Part shown: positions 55,857 through 64,000 of the stretch, piece by piece
Numbering within the stretch: position 1 is the first letter of the stretch
How the letters are laid out: the number at the start of each line of letters is the position of its first letter
Assembly: GCA_050084985.1 (NCBI GenBank)
Contig: JBITNC010000001.1
Location: 53,010,001-53,074,000 of the forward strand
DNA from: Nageia nagi
Lineage: Eukaryota; Pinophyta
Direction: 5' to 3'
DNA: 64,000 nucleotides
Translations under genes and position numbers: made by a program
The notes under the pieces: generated by a model
The model's database searches: none
Told to the model about the DNA's origin: nothing
What the model saw: only the letters and a program-made list of their open reading frames with translations

Positions 55857-58539
55857 TTTGGTATCCAAGTGTGGTGTGGTAGCTCTTCTTCAACATATTT
55901 GAGGTATTCAACTTAGAGATCTTAAATCTACTCTTGCTTATGAGGTAAAAGATCTTTAAAGGTATAACCTTTTTTTTTTAATTATTAAATAATACTAACT
56001 ATTTTTGTTAGTTACAATCTTTTTTTTAACAATATATTGTTATATTTTCTACATACTAACATTTTGTGTTAGTTGTAATTTTTTTTGGATAAAGTTGCTT
56101 AAATATAGCAATAAGATATTTTTATAAAGTTTGTAGTGAAATTTTCCAATTTGTTTTTACACCCTAGTGTAGAAATTTAAAATTGCTTGTAATGTTTTTA
56201 CAAATACATGCATCCTATGTATATATATATTTAAAAAAAGGGAGAAAGAATTTTTTTACAAAAAAAAACTAATGTTGTACTCTACGTAATTGAAACATTT
56301 TTTTCTAATAATATGAATGAATTTTTTTTCAAAAATAAAAAATTTGCCATAAATTTTTTGATTACATTAGATACTAGAGCATTTATTTGAAAATCCTTCT
56401 AAACAAAATAGCATGGATCCATTTTTTATTTCTAGAGAGGATGGGCAGGTGAGCGACTAGGTGATAGCCCTACTTCAAACCCTCTTTTGTTGTGTATATT
56501 TTCTACCATGCCATTAGGTGCCTCATGTAAATAAGCATGTGGCCAACTAGGTAGCCTCTTAGACATCCCTTACTCACATTTCTTTGTCACCCATTTTCTA
56601 CAATGTTAAAGGTTGTTGCTTGATCGATTTAGCTTTTATTGCCCATTCTCTGCAATGTTGAGGTCTTCTTTTGCCTTACCATTTACCCCTTTCTTGTTTG
56701 CATTACCATTTTTAGGTATACATGGGCAAGGCCTAGGATGTTGAGGTCGTCATTTATAGTTGAGAATCGGTAGGGTCTATGATATTGTGTTCTTCAAGCT
56801 CTAGCTTCTGTCACCCATTCTCTGCATTGCCTGGTTCATGCTTTAGTTTCCAGCCTCAATCGGCTTTGGAAACATTGAGAACCTTGATTATCTTGTACAT
56901 CCACCTATCCTGACCTCCTTAACCCTTGCACCTATTAACAAAGGCTCTCATAGATAGATTTCTTCATGTAATTTAATTACCTAGGCCTCCTAGTTGTGTT
57001 GCCTAATATGTCGGTTGCAATTTTACTCTTCTCTAACTGTATCCACCCCTCATGCATAGCTACTCTCTGCTCTTCCATGCATAGCTACTTTTGTTTAATG
57101 GTTTCTTTTTAACCTATAGCATTAGGGCATTTAATTTTTTGGAATTGCTCAAGTATATTTTCATAATTTCTCCTAAAATGGAGATTTTATTTGCTTAAAT
57201 TTTTTAATTTACCTATGCAAATTATTAGTTTAATTTTTTAAGAAGAATGCTACTTTAATTTAGGTATGCTACTTTTAGGGATAAATCTTTAAGTAAAAAG
57301 GGGGGAATTTGTATAAATTTCTTACTTAATTTTTTATCTAGTATGCATACTAAATTTTTTACTTTAAGTTAAAGAGTTGCATGCTTATGCTTAGTACTAA
57401 ATTTTTACTTTACTTTAAGAGTTGCATGCTTATGCTTAGTACTTAAATCTTAAGTTAAATGCATGCTTAATACTTATTTGTTAAGTTAATAAATGCATGC
57501 TTAGTACTTAATTTTTAAGTTATTAATGCATTTTTTTAGGACTTATTTGTTAAATTAATAATGCATGCTTAAGGACTTAAATTTTTAAGTTAATGCTTAG
57601 GAATTAATTTTTTAAGATGCATGCTTATGATTTAAAAATGCATGTTGAGTATTTATCCTTTATGCAAAGTTAACTTATGCAAATAATGGAATTAATGCAT
57701 GAGTATTTATCATTTTTTTTACAAAGTTGGCTTGTGCAAAATTAGGATTGATGTAAAGATGTCCTTTACGGTTTGGTAAACAAAACCCATTAAATATTTA
57801 AGTTTCAAATCCTAAATGGATGATGTTTTTACTTATGCCTTTTTACTTCATATTTTGTATTTTTATTTATTTGCTTATGCAAACATTGAAATGAGCAACC
57901 CCTTAAAATGAACACATCTGCATATACATTTGCAACATGACTTGTTTGGTGAGCCATGAGGTGAGGAGAGATGAACTAGAGCCTTTAAGTTTGATAATAC
58001 AAATGGTGAAAAGTTTGTACTTCTCAATTGCCCCTAAGTCCTCTATTGGTCTGGACAACTCCAATAGGTGGACAAGCATGTGTGTAGTGATACCACATGT
58101 TTGCATGTCCATTCAGAGATTATCCTGATAACCTAGGAGAATAACTTAAAACCTAATCAAGATTAATAATTTGGTTCATCCAATAAACATCATAACCTTA
58201 AAAAATAGTAGGTACTTCTTGTGAGAAAGTATAATATTGACCAAGACAAATTGGTAGAGAATTGGTAGTACTAGGGCTACTCTTGTGTGGGCATCCATGT
58301 GAAGGCCTAATTTTTAAATAAAAAAATAATCCTCAACAATGTCACTCTACATCTATGATTCTTGAGATGAGAAATGTATTTGGATACATGGGTTATTATT
58401 TGAGTTGTAAAATATTTGCACTTGTGAATCAAATCAAGCATATCTCTAGGATTAAATTTAATATGTATTATTAAATGTAACATGTAATGTTGTTTATTAA
58501 ACCATATGCTTATTATTTTTTCACATTTTTATGTAGCAA
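55857..58539 (+). other. Copia-5 leader
   Basis: Donor-like GAG/GTAAAAG (55944/55945), poly-T stretches, a variable cassette (about 56430-57130) unlike those of the other copies, the ACTTAA/GCATGC array (about 57170-57720), the conserved block (about 57745-58365) and the acceptor-like ATGTAG/CA (58536/58537). No coding function seen. Confidence 0.75.
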
Positions 58540-60462
58540 ATGGGAGACTCATTTTTACCTAAACAAATTCTTGACGATTTCAACTTTGGTATTTAGGAAC
58601 CTCAGATGAGAGCTGAATTGCAGGCAAGAAAGTTTTGGCAAATAGTGAATGAAAACCTTATTCCTCTTACAAATGAAAAAGCACTATAGGCTTACAACAT
58701 GAAGAATGAGTTGGCAACCTCCATGATCTTCATGCAATTTTAGATGATGTGCTCATGATGATTTTCTTTTCAACCTCGGTAAAGGAAGCTTAGGATAAGC
58801 TTAAGCAAATATACCTTAGTTCAAAGTTTTTAAGAAAGTTTACTATTCTCTAAAATTTGCTTCAATATTATTAATGGGAAGGTGAAAATATGGCTATCTA
58901 CTTAAACAAAATCATTGACCTAAAGACCCAAATTGTTGCTTATGGATGCAATTGGATCAATGATGAATTCATGGTCTTCATCATTCTTCAAAACATTTCT
59001 TCAAAGTTTGAAAATTTTATAACTGTTATGGAAATAAGGCTTGATGATGAAGAAGAAGTCTTCTCCCTTGAGAACCTTTCTAGGCTCCTTTTGAAGCATA
59101 AGGAAACACTTCTCTTAAAGATAATAACATTGCTCTTGGAGCAACCAAAACTCCTTTCAAGAAGAAGTTCAATCATAAAAAAAATCTTCTCCTTCTTCCT
59201 CCAAAAGGTTTGGGAAAAGAGGTAATGGTAACAATAACAGTAGGAACAATGGCAACAACAAGAATAATAACAACAATAGCAGAAATAATGGCAACAACAA
59301 CTATTTTAAGCAAAGAGATGGAAAAGGCAAAATAAATAATCCATATCCTAAGAAAACTTTTGATGGTAATTATAACTATTATGGAATTCAAGGTCATAAA
59401 AAAGTTGATTGATACAAAAATAAAAGAAAGGAAAAGAATAAAGGTAATGAAAATATTAAGAACTTCAAAAGAAAGAAGAATATTCAAGCTAGTTTTGTTA
59501 CAATGCTCTACTCCATGTTTCTCTCTTTTTCATTTGATTAGATTGTTGACTCTTTTTACACTAATTACCTATGCTTTGAAAAGAAAAAATTTAAAAACTT
59601 TTACAAGTATAGAAAAGATGCGATTGTAATAAGTGATAACTCTACTCTTGAAGTCTAAGGAATTAGGAGTGTGTTGATTCACATAAAGGTTCTTGACAAG
59701 TGTAGATATACTAGGATTCTTATCTCTCTTAGAATCTCTATTTCTTTGAGCTCTAACTCTCACTTAACTAATGCTATAGCTTACAAGCAATTAATTAGTA
59801 GTCTTTTGTATTTGACTATATCTAAGCTAGGTATTACCTTTGTAGTGAATCTAATGGCACGATTCATGCAAAAACCATATGTTGAGCACCTTAATGCTAT
59901 TAAGCAAATGTTAAGGTATGATGCAGGGACTAAGGATCTTACTCTTAAGTATTATAAGTTGTCATCATTTATTCTCTCTAGATTCTCAAATTCTAACTAT
60001 GGGGGAGATAGAGATGACAAGAAATCAACCTCTCCATATGTGTTTAGCATTGGTTTAGATGCTATTTTTTAGAATTTTAAGAAGCATCTTACTATCTCTC
60101 TTTCCATTATAAAAGTTGAATATTATGCCATGTCTATTGTAACCTAAGAAGATATTTAATTAAGACATATTCTAAAAGAGACTAGGTATGAGCAAGCTGA
60201 CTCATGTTTGATTTCTTCAGATAATCAATCGACTATTTGTTTGGCTAAGAATCTTGTGTTCCATTAGAGAACAAAACATATGGAAATCTATGCCCATTTT
60301 ATCAAGAAAAAAGTTTTTAATGGTATAATACACCTGGATTATTATGCATCCACTTTGAACTTTGTTGATTGATTCATCAATCCCCTTTTGAAAGCTCAAT
60401 TCTGTAAGCTTTGGGATGCTATCGGGTTGGTGAAGTTACCCTCAAAGGGGAGTGAAGTTTGA
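58540..60462 (+). pseudogene. Copia-5 gag-pol with 2-kb internal deletion
   Basis: Starts at ATG 58540 and ends in the family stop at 60460-60462. Gag is readable at 58890-59225, and the protease motif is changed to DSF near 59546. At about 59699 the protein jumps from just after protease to the last part of reverse transcriptase, removing about 2 kb with all of integrase and most of reverse transcriptase. RNase H follows (59830-60072 and 60180-60400) with stops. It cannot encode enzymes. Confidence 0.9.
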
Positions 60463-61171
60463 ATTCTTATGTTGAATTCATTTTTATGATGACAATTTCA
60501 CCTCTAGGAGGATTTTGTATTGCATAATGTTAATTTTATTGTACATCTTCGTGGTAAGTTCTCTTTGTGTGAAGAACTTGTACAAATTTTTAAAGCAAAA
60601 AGATTGGCCAATCTAGCACTATTTAATTATCCATATGTGAGAAAATATTATGTGTTTTTTGATATTATTTAGTTATCCATATGTGAAGAACTTGTATGTG
60701 TATGCTCTATTATGTAATGATAATCAACACATGTTTTATATACAGCAGGTGACTGAGTTTTTAGCTTGGCATCTTCGTGATGACTTATAGTGCACCATTG
60801 ATCAGTTCATGATGGTATTTGTGTGATTCATCTATCCTTGTTGATATAAATATGTTACATCTAACTGATTTGTTATTTGAGTTTATTATGACCTACAGGT
60901 TCCTTTGAAATTGTAAGTTACTTATTTTGGGTATGTAGGCTCTTGGAAACTCTTCATGACTTCCAGTTGGATGATTACTTCATGTACATTGAAACTAGTT
61001 ATGGTTAATGATTGTATGTAGTAAAGTAGTGAATCTCAAACTAGATCTTTCTTACTTCATAAATATGTAAAAAAATTTCATCTTCATTGTATCTATTTGG
61101 AAGATAACTCTCTTACTTTCTCTTCTTCTTCTCTCTTACTCGCTCTATCCCAATATTACATTAAGGAGAAG
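60463..61171 (+). other. Copia-5 3' untranslated region and polypurine tract
   Basis: Hairpin AAGTTC/GAACTT near 60555-60577, degenerate relatives after it, the TGCACCATTGATCAG block near 60790 and the tract TTAAGGAGAAG before the LTR. Confidence 0.7.
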
Positions 61172-61671
61172 TGTTGAAATATATAATGCATTATTGTAAA
61201 AGTTATGTAATAATCTTCTATGAAAGTTCACTATTACTTAAAAGTATCATTTGATACCTTAAGTATTTAAGTGAATATGATAATATAACTTGTCCTACAC
61301 TCCATGTCATGAGCATGCCCCCTTGGGTAAAAGGATGTGCATATCATGCTTTTGTACATTGGGTAAAAAGGTGATCTAAAAAGAGATTTTGGCCTATAAA
61401 TAGAAGGCTCCCTCTTTGGATCATATACTAATTTGTAGAGAAAATCTATGCTATAAGATAGTGTTTAGGAATTGAGTTAGAAGAATTGTAAGAGATTCAT
61501 GTTTGTGAATGAAATGAGATCTAGTTAGTGGATGTACTCCTAGTTGGAGGAACCACTTACATCTTTTGTTATGTTGTGAGATTACTTTATGAGTTATTTA
61601 GATATGTTTGTGAACTTTTAAGAAATCTTAGTTGTTTAGGATTCTATTAGTTATAGTTCAATCCTCTCACA
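61172..61671 (+). repeat. Copia-5 3' LTR
   Basis: 500 bp, TGTTGAAATATATAATGC to CCTCTCACA, with TATAAATAGAAGG. The end could also be placed two bases earlier. Confidence 0.88.
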
Positions 61672-61890
61672 TGTAAATAAATGTCCTTATATTAGCTCAT
61701 AAAAAAATGTTAGAATTATGATGAGATGATCCAAAAAAAAAATGTAAAGTATTTATACCTCCTCTTGAGTTTACCACCTCAAAGAAAAATAAGAAGAAGA
61801 CCTCCAAGAAATATTAAGCCTCTAAGAAGTTGAAGAAAAGCTTCCACACCAAGGATGTGAAGAAGAGCCTTCAAGGAGCTTAATACCAAA
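61672..61890 (-). other. Copia-3 leader stub and primer site
   Basis: Minus-strand primer site TGGTATTAAGCT at 61888-61877, then about 200 bases of leader with the GGTAAA donor-like word and GGAGGTATAAAT. It breaks off at the Copia-5 3' LTR. Confidence 0.8.
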
Positions 61891-62393
61891 TGAGAGAGAT
61901 GAATTATAAACTAAACAACTCTAAACTACCAAGATCTCATGAAAGTACATAATTCACATCTAAATAACTTTAAAAAGATAATCTCACAATATAACACAAG
62001 ATGTAAGTGGTTCCTTCAACTAGGAGTACATCCACTAACTAGATATTTACTTCAATCACAAATACAACTCTCCTACAATCCTCTTAACCTTCATCTCCTA
62101 AACACTATCCTATAGCATAACTTTATTCCACAAATTGGTATATGATCCAAAGAGGGATCCTTCTATTTATAGGCCAAAATTGCTCTTTAGATCACCCTTT
62201 TATCTAATGTACAAAAGCATGACATGCACATCCTTTTACCCAAGGGGCATACTCATGACATGAAGTGTAGGACAAGTTACATTATCATATTCACTTAAAT
62301 ACTTAAGGTATCAAATGATACCTTCAAGTATTAGTGAACTTACATAGAAGATTATTATAAAACCTTTACAATAATGCATTATACATTCCAACA
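61891..62393 (-). repeat. Copia-3 5' LTR (minus strand)
   Basis: 503 bp; on the minus strand TGTTGGAATG to CTCTCTCA. Followed on the + strand by GGAAT (62394-62398), matching the duplication at the far end of Copia-3. Confidence 0.9.
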
Positions 62394-62880
62394 GGAATTG
62401 TTCCAAAGATAATCTTTTTGTGTTGATAGTAATGAATAACAAACTTTCCTCTTCTGACATTCTAAAGAAGAGAGGCTTTCAACTCCTTAATAAATGTAGC
62501 TTATGTTGTAGAAACACGGAGACAAGGGATCACATATTCCTACATTATGAATATACATAAAGGATTTGTAATGAGGCAAAAAAAAAGATTTAAAATATCA
62601 ATGGGTAACCCCAAATCCAACAACAAAGATGATTGTTCAATGACCACAAATAATAACATGTAAGAAAAATAGACCCATGTAGATATTTTTTCTTTTACAC
62701 ATTTATCAACAAACATGGAGTGAAAGAAACAAAAGGATATTTAATAATAAGAAGAACAAAACACTTCATATCTATAAGTTGGCTAGAATAAAACTAATAA
62801 AAAATATAAAGGCAAGCACTTAAGGTATAAAAAAGCTAAGGACTTTAAATAATTTAAATTAAAAGGTAAGTGCAAGAAGA
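62394..62880 (+). pseudogene. LINE-B, right part of zinc-binding domain and C-terminus
   Basis: Continues LINE-B with KKRGFQLLNKCSLCC and TETRDHIFLHYEYT (zinc-binding residues C, C, H, then Tyr in place of the last Cys), then WSERNKRIFNNKK and IYKLARIKLIKNIK, which are usual end-of-protein words of plant LINEs. Stops interrupt it. Confidence 0.75.
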
Positions 62881-63639
62881 TGAGTCCACATTTTGGACAA
62901 AAAGTGAAAGTATTTTCTTTGATTTTTAGGTTTGGTCATAATTGATCTTAAAATTTGATACACTTAGCCATGGAATCTTGAAAAAGGTCATCATTAGGGT
63001 AAAAATGTAGTTCTCAAAGTTTAGTTTTCAAATATGTAATTTATTCCAATACCCAAATGATAGAAATTGATTTTTTACAAGCATGAATAAAAATCACTAT
63101 TTAAAAATTACTATTAAAGAACCATATGATGCATGTGTAAATCAAATATAATTGGGCTTAAATTAAAGAATTTTTTAAAATCCTTTTGAGAAAAGATACC
63201 TAATACATTGAAGATTGGTTAGGACATTTTTTTGTAATTTTTTAATGAATATGTATTTATTTGTTAGTTCTTAATTAGCAATAATTATCATTTTGAAAAT
63301 TTCTTATGTACATCAAGCATAATTTCACCTAAACTTATCTTCTTTTTTTTTATTTTATGAAGAATTGTATGTAGATTGGTCTCATATATATATTCTAAAA
63401 AAGTTATTAAATAAATATGAAAACCTATTTTTCATAGTTTATGGACCAATTTCATTACAAATTAACTAAAAAATATAAAATATAATATAATTTTAAATAA
63501 TTTACATATTTGAAATCTACACACTCACATCTGTAATACTATAAAATTTCATGAGATATTTATGAGAAAGATGTCATCAAGCACATGTATAAAGTTAGTA
63601 TTTTGCATTATCATTGTTATGACCTTGAAGTTGCAAGTC
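62881..63639. other. AT-rich region, nothing recognised
   Basis: No gene or repeat that I can identify. Short TA and poly-T runs only. Part of it may belong to the LTR that ends at 63907. Confidence 0.4.
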
Positions 63640-63907
63640 CAAGGCTAAGGATTGGCTCACCAAGCTAATATCTAAGCAAAAATCTAAGGCAAAATGGTAG
63701 GCTTCAAATTTCAAGGATGGTATCTCGATCTTGAGCATGATTATGGTCCTAAAATAGAGCAAGATCTCAATCTTAATGGGATCCCAACCAAGTTTAGCAT
63801 CTTGGGTAACTGAGATCTTGATTAGGCTTAGTATCCTAACCCAATCAAGATCCTAATCATTTAGAATTAGGATCTCGATCCTACCCAAATTTTTCTAAGG
63901 CATAACA
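63640..63907 (-). repeat. Probable 3' LTR edge of a further minus-strand element
   Basis: On the minus strand a polypurine tract AATTAAGGGGAAG (about 63920-63908) is followed by TGTTATGCC, the usual junction of polypurine tract and 3' LTR. The proposed LTR runs leftward from 63907; its other end is not found and 63640 is only an arbitrary limit. It contains repeated GATC words such as GGATCTCGATCC. The body of the element would lie beyond 64000. Confidence 0.5.
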
Positions 63908-64000
63908 CTTCCCCTTAATTGGAACTCATCTTCTTGCACTTACCCTAAATCTTAACCAATACAAATAGAAAAATGATAATTAAATAGGGGCATCAAATTA

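Larger units (their letters stand above)
55563..61671 (+). mobile_element. Copia-5: Ty1/copia element nested in Copia-3
   Basis: Partial 5' LTR (55563-55856), degenerate primer site TGGTATCCAAGT (55859-55870), leader, internally deleted gag-pol (58540-60462), 3' region and 3' LTR (61172-61671). The first 203 bases of the 5' LTR are absent and replaced by Copia-4. Its right flank is the stub of the Copia-3 leader. Confidence 0.88.
39138..62393 (-). mobile_element. Copia-3: Ty1/copia element split over 23 kb by nested insertions
   Basis: Minus-strand element whose 3' LTR is at 39138-39630 and 5' LTR at 61891-62393. Both outer edges carry GGAAT (39133-39137 and 62394-62398), and the flanking LINE-B coding sequence reads through once the duplication is removed, so the two LTRs belong to a single insertion. 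Remaining own sequence: 3' region and gag-pol (39631-43671), a leader stub (61672-61890) and the primer site. Between them lie Copia-4 and Copia-5. About 2.5 kb of its leader and the start of gag are missing at the 43671/43672 junction. Confidence 0.85.

Noticed and set aside
1-64000. tRNA, rRNA and host protein genes
   Set aside because: I searched both strands by eye for conserved tRNA loops, rRNA words and non-transposon protein motifs and found none that I could support.

Overview
The window looks like intergenic DNA from a large, repeat-packed seed-plant genome, plausibly a gymnosperm, though the sequence does not name a species. It is AT-rich. I see no host gene, tRNA, rRNA or CRISPR array. 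Almost everything recognisable is a retrotransposon: Ty1/copia, Ty3-like, LINE, solo LTRs and one possible LARD-like element. Many are inserted inside one another, and several target-site duplications (TSDs) can be read directly.

Layout. (1) 1-1241: unassigned flank. (2) 1242-9728: Copia-1, a complete, apparently intact + strand Ty1/copia element with two 498-bp LTRs that look identical, TSD GTAAT, an initiator-tRNA-type primer site, a 2.8-kb leader, a 1308-codon gag-pol and a 3' untranslated array of hairpins. (3) 9734-13300: AT-rich decay with a trace of a Ty3-like gag. (4) 13300-38050: one LINE (LINE-A, +) broken into three colinear pieces by two insertions. The first is an LTR of about 1.15 kb (TSD TAGGT) that was itself split by Copia-2 (14826-29021), which in turn carries a - strand Ty3-like element, Gypsy-1 (16204-22033, TSD ATATG). 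The second is a 5.2-kb element-like unit (30064-about 35275) bounded by direct repeats of about 1.7 kb. (5) 38850-39137 and 62394-62880: a second LINE (LINE-B), split inside its zinc-binding domain by Copia-3.

(6) 39138-62393: Copia-3 (-), recognised from its two distant LTRs and matching TSD GGAAT. It encloses two + strand relatives: Copia-4 (43672-55562) and Copia-5 (55563-61671). Copia-4 carries in its leader a - strand LINE-C (44280-48236) with a TSD of about 24-26 bp, and LINE-C carries a solo LTR of the Copia-1 type (44525-44993, TSD AGTTG). A single deletion at 43671/43672 explains the missing Copia-3 leader, the missing front of the Copia-5 LTR and the first 12 missing bases of Copia-4. 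(7) 62881-64000: AT-rich, ending with the probable 3' LTR edge of another - strand element at 63907.

How the parts work together. Only Copia-1 keeps an open frame with all domains (Gag, zinc knuckle, protease, integrase, reverse transcriptase, RNase H). Copia-2 to Copia-5 have stops, frameshifts, altered protease active sites and, in three cases, different internal pol deletions. All copies with a leader share a possible splice donor just after the primer site and a possible acceptor just before the gag ATG, so the long leader may be an intron. That leader holds a region whose content differs in every copy, a palindrome-rich AT segment and a strongly conserved noncoding block. Gypsy-1 encodes only Gag-like proteins and would depend on enzymes from elsewhere. 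It carries an unusual GC-rich 16-bp dyad motif in clusters with a period of about 31 bp.
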